From NCBI GenBank assembly GCA_030704615.1, contig CM060732.1:54231053-54295052 (forward strand): a stretch of 64,000 bases of DNA, written 5' to 3'. Numbering within the stretch: the first letter of the stretch is position 1; each line of letters opens with the position of its first letter. The DNA is from Takakia lepidozioides (taxonomy: Eukaryota; Streptophyta; Takakiopsida; Takakiales; Takakiaceae). A program made the translations under genes and the position numbers. The notes under the pieces are model-generated. The model made no database searches. It was not told the DNA's origin and saw nothing but the letters and a program-made list of their open reading frames with translations. Below are positions 9,492 through 18,392 of the stretch, in pieces.

Positions 9492-12457
9492 GTTATGGTT
9501 TGCATCCTGAGTTGCGCCCAGGCCAGTTCCAAGGGAACAATGGTGGCCGGGGGCGAGGTGGAGCAGCCCAGAGGGGACGAGGTGGCCAGCCACGAGGCCA
9601 AGGGCAAGCTCAACGTGGCCAAGGACGCGGAGGTCAGGGTGTTGACCAAGGCATGGCCAACCGGCTTCAGCAGCTAGAGCAGAGGCTCGCTGCCATGGCT
9701 ACAGCTCAGGTGGTACCGGCTCTAAGGCCGGATGGTCCACCTCCTGCTCCTGAGGGAGGAGATATGGGAGGCATGGGATTCATGTGTGGAGCAGCACTAC
9801 CACTAGTGCAGGTGGAGTCTGCTGCAGCCGTGACTCGAGGAGCAGCACGAGTTCCTGAGCCACGAGGTGCAGAGGTGGAGTTGGATCCACAGCGTGGGGA
9901 GGCAAGCCGTCAGGCTAGGCTTCCTCAGTCATTCACATTGGCGGAGACAGTGTCGACGCCATCCATGGCACCTAGTTCTCGCCCGACTGTTACCGAGGCG
10001 GAGGTTACTATGCCATTGGGGAGAGCTACACGGGTAGCACCACTACCTAGTGTTGCCAAGGCTACGGCAGCTAGTGTGCTGCTAGGAGCGGCCACATCTG
10101 TGTGCCAGGCTCCATTGTTCTCGGCTACCATGATTGCGACGCCGGGGGTAAGACCAGCTGAGGTGTTCAGGCTGGCAGCTACACTCTGTGAGAGTGGGGA
10201 GGTTACTTCATCTTCTGCGGAGATAGTGGGAGGTGTAGTGCCGGAGGGATCCTCGGATTTGAGGGTCAAGACTGCCACGGCGGCGCCATGGCAAGCTGCA
10301 GCTGCCAGGTTGATGGAGCTGCCAGCTAGGCCAGCCATTGAGCGCGCCATGGTGACACCTGGAGTTGTCATGTTAGACAACCAGGATGGCATTTTCTGTT
10401 TGAGTGGACCGGCAGGCAAGAGGTACCGGCCACTGCGAGTCTTGTTGGACTCGGGAGCTCAGCCACTGATGCTGGGCAGAGCTGCTATTGCAGGCTTGGG
10501 CCTCACGGAGGCGGATATGGAGCCTTGTCCTTTCCAGATACAGACGTCTCTGGGAGGATCGGAGCAGGCTCGGGGCATGACACGGCATGAGTTGGCTATC
10601 AGACTACGGCCGGATCACCCTACAGATGGCTCAGTGATGCGAGCCAAGGCCATTGTGACAGACGCAGTCTCATACGATGTCCTGGTTGGTGGGGCAGTGT
10701 TGTACCCCATGGGCTTCACCCTGGATTTTTGGGAGGAGTCAGCTTCCTATAGGCCTGCATGGCAGTCAGGGGAGGGCCGGCGTGTGCAGCTCCCTGTGAC
10801 GTTCATAGGAGGAGTTGCGGTTGCCCAGCGAGGCAAGATGCCGACACTAGCAGCATTCACAGCGGCAGTGAGTTGGCCTAGAGAGTTGCTTGAGGGCAAT
10901 GCTCATTCAGAGGATGTACCACCTCCGGGAGAGCAGGATGACATGTATGGTATGGCGGAGTTGCCTACCATGGTTGCTCAGACTCCATTGTGGGGCACGA
11001 GCAAGGATTTGCAGCGGGATGCTGATCGACGGGTGCAACAAGCCTGGGTGGAGGCTTTTGTACCGTCAGGAGAGGAGGAGAGTGTGGGATTGCACCAGGA
11101 CCACCTCAATTGTCTCCATTGGACACCACACCTATTGTGTGGCAGTCCGGATGAAGGCATTTGTCTTCTGGACTTGTTTGGCGGGATCAGCACCGGATTG
11201 GCTGCTGTGTTACAGGCAGGTGTACGAGTTCGGCGTTACCTGTATGTGGAGAGGGATGAGACTGCACGACGCGTTTCACTTCGCCATGTTGCTCAGTTGG
11301 TGCAGCGGTACCCTGAGTTGTTGTCGGTGTCTGCAATTCGTGGATATCAGCAGGCCTTGCCAGCAGACATTTCGTTGCTGGGGGCGCAGGATTTGGAGCG
11401 GGTTGGCTCCATTGATCTGGTAGTGGCAGGTTGGCCCTGCCAAGGGCATTCATCAGCCGGGCATGGCAATGGATTGCGAGACTCGAGGTCGGGTCTGTTT
11501 TGGGAGATGGTGCGGGTTTTGCGCCACTTGCAGCTTCATCAAGCTGTATCTCCAGCATACATCTTGGAGAATGTGCCACTGATGGGCGATTCTCGGGCCA
11601 GGGTGATGGCCAGTGTGCATCAAGTCCGGTCGTGGCTTGGGTCAGCAGTGTTGCTAGATGCAGCTACAGTGGGGTCACGGGCTCATCGTCCACGGCTATG
11701 GTGGACTAACATGATGCCACCCGCACTGCTCAAGCGTGCATTTGATGGGGTGCAGCGGCCAGCACATCTCACAGTGGATAACATTCTGGACACAGGGAGG
11801 CAGTCTCAACGTGTGAGACACGATGACCGTTCGCCTTTGGCAGTGGTCAACAAGGTGGGTCAACCACGAGCAGCATTACCTACACTGCTCAGCTTCCCAG
11901 GATCGCATGCTTTCCGGGATAGTGGACCTGGCCTCCTGTGGGATGCTCAGTTGCAGCAGTTAGTGGAGCCTAATGCTGACGAGCGTGAGCGGGCAATGGG
12001 TTTTACCACTGGTACCACGGCGGTGTCGTCTCTTTCTGAGGCATCACGTCGTCAAGTGTTGGGGCAAGCAATGGATCTCAATTGCTTGACCTGGATTATC
12101 AGCTTGGCTCTAGCTGAGCAACGCAGAGTGCGGAATACACTTCCCTCAATGGTCTCTCTGCCTACCGAGACGGTACAGGCAGTGAGTGGGGGCGAGCATA
12201 TGAGGACCACGGGGTGCATGCATCCATGGCACACGTGGGAGGTGCTCGAGGTTCAGAGGGAGTTGGCAGCCAAGGCGGCTGTGATGGATGAGGTTGGGGA
12301 TTCTTCTCGAGTTGAGGAGGTCCTCAAGGATGAGATGATGGGGCAGGATGATGCCTTGTCATTGACTGAGCAGGAGGGAGTACTGCTCAAGAGGTTGCAG
12401 CATAGCAACCACGGGACGCGTCCTCTACCTCTAAGCCCACTGGACTTAAGGTTGTAG
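9491..12457 (+). CDS. pol part 1: protease and DNMT3-like cytosine-5 DNA methyltransferase (copy 2)
   Basis: The frame begins by completing the second gag zinc knuckle (CYGLHPELRPGQ). It passes through a Gly/Arg/Gln-rich stretch and a low-complexity linker. An aspartic protease follows at about 10385-10760 with LLDSGAQPLML as the DSG active site and a later YDVLVGGAVLY segment. The methyltransferase lies at about 11150-12120. Motif I is LLDLFGGISTG, motif II YVERD, motif IV GWPCQGHS with the catalytic Cys at 11438-11440, motif VI LENV, motif VIII RAHRPRLWW, the ERERAMGF segment, and motif X QVLGQAMDLNCLTW. The motif order is unpermuted and the segments resemble DNMT3 more than the circularly permuted plant DRM type. 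This enzyme would transfer methyl groups from SAM to DNA cytosine. It ends at TAG 12455-12457, out of frame with RT. Confidence 0.88.
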   Translation, partial: CYGLHPELRPGQFQGNNGGRGRGGAAQRGRGGQPRGQGQAQRGQGRGGQGVDQGMANRLQQLEQRLAAMATAQVVPALRPDGPPPAPEGGDMGGMGFMCGAALPLVQVESAAAVTRGAARVPEPRGAEVELDPQRGEASRQARLPQSFTLAETVSTPSMAPSSRPTVTEAEVTMPLGRATRVAPLPSVAKATAASVLLGAATSVCQAPLFSATMIATPGVRPAEVFRLAATLCESGEVTSSSAEIVGGVVPEGSSDLRVKTATAAPWQAAAARLMELPARPAIERAMVTPGVVMLDNQDGIFCLSGPAGKRYRPLRVLLDSGAQPLMLGRAAIAGLGLTEADMEPCPFQIQTSLGGSEQARGMTRHELAIRLRPDHPTDGSVMRAKAIVTDAVSYDVLVGGAVLYPMGFTLDFWEESASYRPAWQSGEGRRVQLPVTFIGGVAVAQRGKMPTLAAFTAAVSWPRELLEGNAHSEDVPPPGEQDDMYGMAELPTMVAQTPLWGTSKDLQRDADRRVQQAWVEAFVPSGEEESVGLHQDHLNCLHWTPHLLCGSPDEGICLLDLFGGISTGLAAVLQAGVRVRRYLYVERDETARRVSLRHVAQLVQRYPELLSVSAIRGYQQALPADISLLGAQDLERVGSIDLVVAGWPCQGHSSAGHGNGLRDSRSGLFWEMVRVLRHLQLHQAVSPAYILENVPLMGDSRARVMASVHQVRSWLGSAVLLDAATVGSRAHRPRLWWTNMMPPALLKRAFDGVQRPAHLTVDNILDTGRQSQRVRHDDRSPLAVVNKVGQPRAALPTLLSFPGSHAFRDSGPGLLWDAQLQQLVEPNADERERAMGFTTGTTAVSSLSEASRRQVLGQAMDLNCLTWIISLALAEQRRVRNTLPSMVSLPTETVQAVSGGEHMRTTGCMHPWHTWEVLEVQRELAAKAAVMDEVGDSSRVEEVLKDEMMGQDDALSLTEQEGVLLKRLQHSNHGTRPLPLSPLDLRL

Positions 12458-13277
12458 TTACGGAGGACAATTGGGAGCCTGACATTGGACCCATTGTCAC
12501 CGGAGGAGAGAGACGACGTATACGGCGGTTCCTGAGGGCTTACAGGAATTGCTTTGCCTTCAGTTTGAAGGACTTGGGAGCACTGAAGGGTCAAGAGATC
12601 CGTATTGAGTTGGCCACTGACACGCCAATCTTTCGGAGACCCTATAGATACAGTGACATGGAGAGGTCTTTGATTCAGATGAGGACTCAAGATCTCTGGG
12701 AGGCAGGTTTGGTGGAGCTCTCTGGTGGAGAGTATGCTTCAGCCACAGTGATGCCAGCCAAGAAGGATGTCTATGGCAATTGGACGGAGAGACGTATGTG
12801 CGGTGATTACCGGCCTGTAAATCGTCAGACCAAGTCCGATAAGTATGCCATGCCAACACCAGAGGAGATCTTTGATGCCATCGGGCATGCTAAGGCCTTT
12901 AGCACTTTGGATTTACGATCCGGATATCACCAGTTGCCAATCAAGGAGGCGGACAAGCAGAAGACGGCATTCTGGGGGATCAATGAGCACGGCAAGGATT
13001 GCCTATATCAGTGGCGGTTCTTACCATTTGGGCTTAAGAATGCTCCTGCAGAGTTTCAGAGAGTCATGGATAGGATTCTAGCAGGGGTGGACTTTGCTCG
13101 GTGCTACATAGATGACATCATCATCTTTAGTGTTACGATGGAGGAGCATGAGAGACACCTTCAGGTGGTATTGGAGCGCTTGAGAGCGCACGGATTGAAG
13201 TTGCATCCGGGGAAGTGCAAGTTTTTCCACAACCAGATTGAGTATCTGGGTCACATGATATATCCTGGAGGATTGGG
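12424..13277 (+). CDS. pol part 2: reverse transcriptase (copy 2)
   Basis: Ty3/gypsy reverse transcriptase, making cDNA from the element RNA inside the particle. Visible motifs are CGDYRPVNRQT, PTPEEIFDAIG, LDLRSGYHQLPI, WRFLPFGLKNAPAEFQRVMD and the catalytic CYIDDIIIF (about 13104-13130), then the thumb segment HPGKCKFF and YLGHMIYPGGLG. The frame opens about 30 nt before the stop of the preceding methyltransferase frame and is shifted relative to it. At 13276-13278 a G run of four, where the coding sequence needs five, shifts the frame again. Copy 1 keeps the frame here, so this is a 1-nt deletion or a sequencing error. Confidence 0.9.
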
Positions 13278-15539
13278 GTACAGCAGACTAAGGTAGAGGC
13301 CATTGCACAAATTCCACGCCCCACGGATGTGAGCCGAGTTCGAGCTTTCATGGGGTTGGCAAACTATTATAGACGGTTTGTCAAGGGATTTAGTACCATT
13401 GCAAAGGCTCTAACCAAGCTGACCAAGGTGGACCAGGAGTGGCAGTGGGAAGATGAGCAGGAACGAGCTTTTCAAGAGCTCAAGGCGAGGTTGACCTCGG
13501 CGCCTATCTTGAGACGACCTATCAGGGGGCGTCCCTTTCAGCTGCATACGGATTGGAGCATGCTGGGGCTTGGAGCGGTGCTCACACAGGTGGATGATGA
13601 GGGAAGAGAGTTCGTAGTGGCTTACGCTAGCCGCTCGAACAACGCTGCAGAGGCTAAGTACAGCTCATATGAGGGAGAGTGCTTAGCTGCAGTGTGGGCC
13701 GTGGCACACTTCAGGTGCTATCTATACGGCAATCTTTTCACCCTTGTCACGGATCACCAGCCACTCAAGTGGTTGATGGAGTCAGACAAGCTTACAGGGA
13801 AGCTTGCACGGTGGGCACTTATACTCCAGGAGTATGACTTTCAGGTTGTGCATCGACCGGGTTTGGTCAATCGGGATGCGGATGGATTGAGTCGCAATCC
13901 ATGCATGAGCCAGCAGGATGACACTGGAGCTCGGTGGCATGGTGAGACGGACGAGGAGATGGTGCCGGGATGGCACGCATCTGCATTTTTGTGTATCTTG
14001 GCATCGGGAGGTCAGATTGGACCTACAACAGGGATGACTGTAGACGGAGTGTCTGAGGACCCTGAGGCTAGTGATGAGCTAGGTGGTGCCAGAGATATAC
14101 ATGAGGATTCGGCTGTGTTGGACTACCTCCGCACGGGAGACACGGCAGCCATTGTGACTGCCAGGGAGAGGGATCGGATCCTGCAACGAGCCAAGAGGTT
14201 CAAGTGGGAGGGGATACACCTACTTCGAGTGTGGGAGGATGGTCGGGTGAGGATTGTGCCTCACCCCACACAGCGTGCACGGTTAGTGCGGCATGCCCAT
14301 GAGGAGTTGGGGCATTTTGGAGTGCGACGCACTCACAGTTTACTGCAGGGGCAGTATTGGTGGCGTGGTATGCATACAGAGGTGCAACAGTTTGTGGCTA
14401 GGTGCATGGTGTGTGACAGGGTGCGTGCTTCATTCAACGCCCCTACACCACAGTTGCATCCTTTACCTATCATGGGATTGGGCTACAGGTGGAGTCTTGA
14501 CTTCGCAGGACCGTTGCCACTGACTATGCGCCACCACAGATATGTGTTGGTGATGGTGGAGCACTTCTCCAAGTGGATTGAGTTGGTTCCATTGCCTGAC
14601 AAGGCTAGTGAGGGGGCTGCGTATGCATTCTTGGATCGTGTGCTTAGCCGATTTGGTGCTCCAGCTGAGGTACTCACGGACCAAGGGAGAGAGTTCTTGG
14701 GGGAGTTTCAGGCTTTGTGTGATAAAGCCTTGATAGACCACCGCACCACTTCTCGGGATCATCCTGAGGCCGATGGCTTAGCAGAGAGAGTTGTTCAGAC
14801 GGTGAAGAGGGGTTTGCGCAAGTATGGCTTGCAGAAGGGACACCTAGGAGATTGGGATCTTCAGGTTCCTTGGTTAGCCATGGGCTACAGGTTCAGCAAA
14901 CAAGCATCACTTGCCTCCTTCTCACCATATTTCCTTCTCTTTGGCCGAGAGCCGGATTTGCCTGCAGCCATTCGTAGGGACACTGCTCAAGTCCTTAACC
15001 TTGACGATCCGGACGTGTGGGTACGTGCATGTGATCAGCGTGCAGAGTTGTTCAAGAAAGTCATGCCCATGGCTTTTGAGAACCTTGCCATTGCACAGCA
15101 CCGTGATACGTTGAGGTATGCCACTATACGTGGTGGAGGATATCGTCCTGGGGTTCGGAGGTTTAGCCCTGGTGACTATGTTTATTTGCAGCAGACTGCT
15201 CCTACGACTCTGGATGTTACTGCAGGGCGTGTTATTCTGAGGGTTCGAGAGGTGTTGCCCTCAGGGGTCCTGATCTTGGAGGGTCGGGATGGCATGACTT
15301 GGAAGGACCATGTGCGTAATTGTGCGCCATGTCACCTTCCCAATGTCGATGGCAGAGTTGACCCAAACTTGGCAGTGGTACCTGCAGGTTTGAGGTGCAT
15401 GCTCTGTGGGTCTGCCAAAGGGGCAGCCACCATGCTGGTGTGTGATCGATGCTCAAGGGGTTGGCATATGGGATGCTTGACACCACCTCTTGAGAAGGTT
15501 CCTGACGGAGATTGGTTGTGTCCACACTGCTTGGGATAG
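13278..15539 (+). CDS. pol part 3: RNase H, integrase and C-terminal PHD finger (copy 2)
   Basis: RNase H (about 13530-13920) has TDWS, YEGECLAAVWAVAHF, TDHQPLKW and NRDADGLSRNP, giving the acidic catalytic residues. Integrase has the zinc-binding H-H-C-C segment (HEELGHFG, H in RRTHS, then CMVCDRV, about 14295-14430). Its catalytic core has SLDFAGPLP, LTDQGREFLG and DHPEADGLAERVVQ, giving D, D and E. A GDYVYLQQ beta-barrel segment follows (about 15170-15300). The last 50 residues are a PHD finger of the C4HC3 type: CMLCGSAKGAATMLVCDRC, W, H, C, then LTPPLEKVPDGDWLCPHC. It occupies the place where chromoviruses carry a chromodomain, so a targeting role by histone-tail reading is a reasonable inference. 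The stop is at 15537-15539. Confidence 0.92.
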   Translation, partial: VQQTKVEAIAQIPRPTDVSRVRAFMGLANYYRRFVKGFSTIAKALTKLTKVDQEWQWEDEQERAFQELKARLTSAPILRRPIRGRPFQLHTDWSMLGLGAVLTQVDDEGREFVVAYASRSNNAAEAKYSSYEGECLAAVWAVAHFRCYLYGNLFTLVTDHQPLKWLMESDKLTGKLARWALILQEYDFQVVHRPGLVNRDADGLSRNPCMSQQDDTGARWHGETDEEMVPGWHASAFLCILASGGQIGPTTGMTVDGVSEDPEASDELGGARDIHEDSAVLDYLRTGDTAAIVTARERDRILQRAKRFKWEGIHLLRVWEDGRVRIVPHPTQRARLVRHAHEELGHFGVRRTHSLLQGQYWWRGMHTEVQQFVARCMVCDRVRASFNAPTPQLHPLPIMGLGYRWSLDFAGPLPLTMRHHRYVLVMVEHFSKWIELVPLPDKASEGAAYAFLDRVLSRFGAPAEVLTDQGREFLGEFQALCDKALIDHRTTSRDHPEADGLAERVVQTVKRGLRKYGLQKGHLGDWDLQVPWLAMGYRFSKQASLASFSPYFLLFGREPDLPAAIRRDTAQVLNLDDPDVWVRACDQRAELFKKVMPMAFENLAIAQHRDTLRYATIRGGGYRPGVRRFSPGDYVYLQQTAPTTLDVTAGRVILRVREVLPSGVLILEGRDGMTWKDHVRNCAPCHLPNVDGRVDPNLAVVPAGLRCMLCGSAKGAATMLVCDRCSRGWHMGCLTPPLEKVPDGDWLCPHCLG

Positions 15540-15788
15540 TGGCAGTGGACATGACTGGAGGCAGCTAACAAGACATGGGAGGCCAAGCTCATAGGAGTCA
15601 ATACATGAGATCCCAAGCTCAAGTTCACAGGTTGCAAGACGGCGACTAACGATGGGGCAACTCTTGCACCCGGCCTCTTGATCTATCGAGTTTGAGTGTA
15701 GTAGGGATAGTGGTGGAGGACTTAGTGAGGCTATGGTCACTATCACATCTTGTGGCTACCTGGACTTAGAGGGACCTAAGCACCAGCT
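15540..15788 (+). other. 3' untranslated region of copy 2
   Basis: About 250 bp lies between the polyprotein stop and the polypurine tract. A diverged homologue is present inverted in copy 1 (about 3230-3474), including the shared end CACCAGCTAGGGGGGCGAT. No ORF is supported. Confidence 0.7.
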
Positions 15789-15799
15789 AGGGGGGCGAT
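15789..15799 (+). other. Polypurine tract (plus-strand primer)
   Basis: AGGGGGGCGAT lies directly before the TG that opens the 3' LTR at 15800, and the same AGGGGGGCGAT occurs inverted in copy 1. This fixes the left border of the 3' LTR at the U3 block, not at the core. Confidence 0.75.
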
Positions 15800-16316
15800 T
15801 GTGTGGACTAGTGACTGCCATAGTGGGCAGCGTAGTGGCAGCCTAGTGACTGACTAGTTGTAGCCTAGTGGTTGGACTAGTGGCTGGACTAGTGGTAGAC
15901 TAGTGGTATACTAGTGTGTGGTGTGCACATGTGTTGTGTGGTTTTGGACAGCGATGTAGTTGTGTAGCGATATGTATGCGCACGACAGCTGTCAAGTTAT
16001 TTTACCACTAGTGTGAAACTAGCTAGGAAATAGCTAGCTTTTACATATTGACATTTGGGATTGGCCCAAGTGTCAATCCAGGGGTCAAGGCAGATTTAGG
16101 CCCTGGAGTGGTTATCTTCACGGCAAGCGCGGGAGGCTCATCTTTCTCGAGTTGAGCCTCACCGCGCCTAGCTATGGCGCCGTAGTGTGGATTCCCCATG
16201 GCGTGGGGTGCACTTGGCTTGACTTGTATTTGAGTGATGAGGTTATATATGCATGAGTTTATGCTTCAGCTTTGTGAGCTCGCATGAGCTTGTGCTTGTA
16301 TTCTTCTTCTTTATCA
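15800..16316 (+). repeat. 3' LTR (517 bp: U3 block plus core)
   Basis: It begins TGTGTGGACTAG right after the polypurine tract and ends TTCTTTATCA. The first 188-190 bp are the U3 block. It has TAGTG nine times in about 110 bp, often as ACTAGTGG spaced 11-15 bp apart. The remaining 327 bp equal the 5' core at 4858-5184. A TATATAT box lies at 16244-16250. Confidence 0.85.
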
Positions 16317-16317
16317 T

Positions 16318-16505
16318 TGTGTGGACTAGTGACTGCCATAGTGGGCAGCGTAGTGGCAGCCTAGTGACTGACTAGTTGTAGCCTAGTGGTTGGACTAGTG
16401 GCTGGACTAGTGGTAGACTAGTGGTATACTAGTGTGTGGTGTGCACATGTGTTGTGTGGTTTTGGACAGCGATGTAGTTGTGTAGCGATATGTATGCGCA
16501 CGACA
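16318..16505 (+). repeat. Extra terminal copy of the U3 block
   Basis: These 188 bp appear identical to 15800-15987 and end GCACGACA, followed by CCCT, which also precedes the element at 4854-4857. Copy 1 has the same arrangement with its own U3 variant. Confidence 0.85.
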
Positions 16506-18261
16506 CCCTGCTAGTGTTTGCTTTGACAATTCTAGGCTGTCATTGTCAAGGATGTATGCATGATTTGGGTAGAGGCATGGATAGCTGAAGGAGCAGGGAT
16601 TTCGTGTGGGTCCAGATTCATCCAAGAGGACCAGATTTCAAGCACAAGATTACCTGTGATTCCCTGTGGATCAATAGCTACAAGAAACCTGCATGGGTAG
16701 ATGGTCAATTGGAAGCAGCGGCACAAGTGATAAAATCAGGCACTGCTAATGAAGGCATCTTCTTCAACACATTTCACCCTGTTTTTCCCTCTTATCAAGA
16801 TCGGCCCTAAATTTACATGTTCAATTCTGCAAGTTAGCTGGTTGAGTGAATCTAGTTTGGAGTGACTTTGACATGATACTGTCAATGTGACAACAGGAAA
16901 GTGTCAAAAAATAGGTAACAGAGATGAGGAGAAGTTGTGGAATAAATACTTATCTGAGCCCAGTCACTGATGGGTCAACCGGGGCAGAAAGGTGAATGCC
17001 TGCTACATTTTAGAGAGTAGCAGACGCAATTCAGCATAGAAACTAGTGTGCTACGCTGAGTTGGGTGTTTCCTAGAACAAATGTAGGCTGTCATTGTCAG
17101 CTGCTAGTAGCAAGGCAAGTGAATGCTTGATTTGTGCAGAGGCATGGATAGCTGAAGGAGTAGAGATAGAATGTGGGTGACGCAGGGTGCTGGGCAATGG
17201 GCAAGACATCTTTGTATAAACGTGAGTAACCTTCCTATCCTCCTAGCTCTCATTTTTAGTGCATGTTTCTTTGTGAAGTATCTGACGACTTCGCAAACAC
17301 ACCAACCTTTTTGCTTTGGTTTGTTTACGAGTCCATGGGATAGAAGTTACCATAAACAACACTGGCATTGGTTTTTCATATATGGTATTAGATAATTCTC
17401 TTAATTGTTTCCGCCTTGGCAGGTTGCTCAGTGAGTCCCACCACGTGATGAGTCGCTTTGGAGTATAGCGAGTGAATGTCTCACAATGCAATGTTGGTTG
17501 GTGCATCTTATGCAAGAACTTGGAAAACAAACAGATGTCCTTGCTGTAGTAATTCTTAAAGCCATGCAAGCCTTAGTTTTTGATGGGTTGCAGATTGATG
17601 GAATACATGAGTACTTAGAAGATTCTGGGTGAACTCTTTTCAAAGTGTTATAGTTAGACAATATTATTCATGAGAACATGTGACTATTTTATGTATTTTT
17701 AGATCGCGACAAAAATGATAATGATAAATAGATTGGTAAATAGAGATGGTGTACAATCTCTTGGTTTTGCTAAGCTTGTTGCAGTTATGTCTTGCTGCCT
17801 TGTTCTCTTTGTATTATATATTATATTTCATTGTTGTAATAGACATGTACATGACTGCTATCAGAGTCATAATAATGACTACATCTATTTTCACTCTCCA
17901 ATAGTACTACACCACGTGGCAGAAATACATATATGTAAAAAAATAGCAATACACCCAAAAAAACACCCATCATGACACATGTCAATCTGTTGAGGGACCA
18001 TGTGTAAAAACTGCAATGCGCCACATGTTGCAACCGGATTAGCATGCCCGTAGTCATAGTTCGCAATCATGGAGAGCAAACACTCTGCCATGTGTCATTT
18101 CCTGTATCGAGCACGTGCCACTCTTGCACAACTGCTGACATGGACTACACTGTCCGTTCAGTCATTCAGTAAAGCCAGCGTGTATGACTACCCCCACAGC
18201 TGCTCAGGCGCCACGTCACAGCCAGCCTGGAGAGTCATATCTGCCATGTCACAACTGACTA
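16506..18261. other. Unassigned flank with duplicated exon-like segments
   Basis: No complete gene is supported. The stretch 16604-16810 (+) is open for 68 codons (it starts with GTG, not ATG) and encodes KKPAWVDGQLEAAAQ and GIFFNTFHPVF segments that I do not recognise. The stretch 16751-16798 resembles 4816-4863 on the other side of the retrotransposon. The block around 16530-16613 (GGCATGGATAGCTGAAGGAG) recurs at 17085-17187. These may be remnants of exons of a disrupted gene. The rest is AT-rich. Confidence 0.4.
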
Positions 18262-18343
18262 GGCTTTTACGTCTTCAGAGTCAGGAAGTTGTAAATGGCT
18301 TCTATAACTGCATTTGCAGTCATAACACAGAGACGTAAAAGCC
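18262..18343. repeat. Short inverted repeat, possible MITE or hairpin
   Basis: GGCTTTTACGTC (18262-18273) and GACGTAAAAGCC (18332-18343) are perfect 12-bp inverted repeats enclosing 58 bp that include the palindrome ACTGCATTTGCAGT. No clear target duplication is seen. Confidence 0.4.
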
Positions 18344-18392
18344 GCAATCTGTTGGATAACAAGCGAGTGAGGGGAGCAGCTAACTTGGCAAA

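Larger units (their letters stand above)
4858..16505 (+). mobile_element. Ty3/gypsy retrotransposon carrying a DNA methyltransferase and a PHD finger (copy 2)
   Basis: An 11.6-kb LTR element. In order: partial 5' LTR (4858-5184), a 3-kb leader with internal repeats, gag with two zinc knuckles, protease, DNMT3-like methyltransferase, RT, RNase H, integrase, PHD finger, polypurine tract, full 3' LTR (15800-16316) and an extra U3 copy (16318-16505). The element starts TG, ends CA and is flanked by CCCT on both sides (4854-4857 and 16506-16509), a possible 4-bp target duplication. The two LTR cores differ at one visible position of 327, so insertion is recent. Three frame changes split the polyprotein (near 9491, 12424 and 13277); the last is clearly a lost G in a G run. 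The copy is therefore probably defective, or these are assembly errors. Confidence 0.93.

Noticed and set aside
12424-12457. Programmed frameshift between methyltransferase and RT
   Set aside because: No slippery site is visible and copy 1 is too damaged here to decide; decay or sequence error is the simpler reading.
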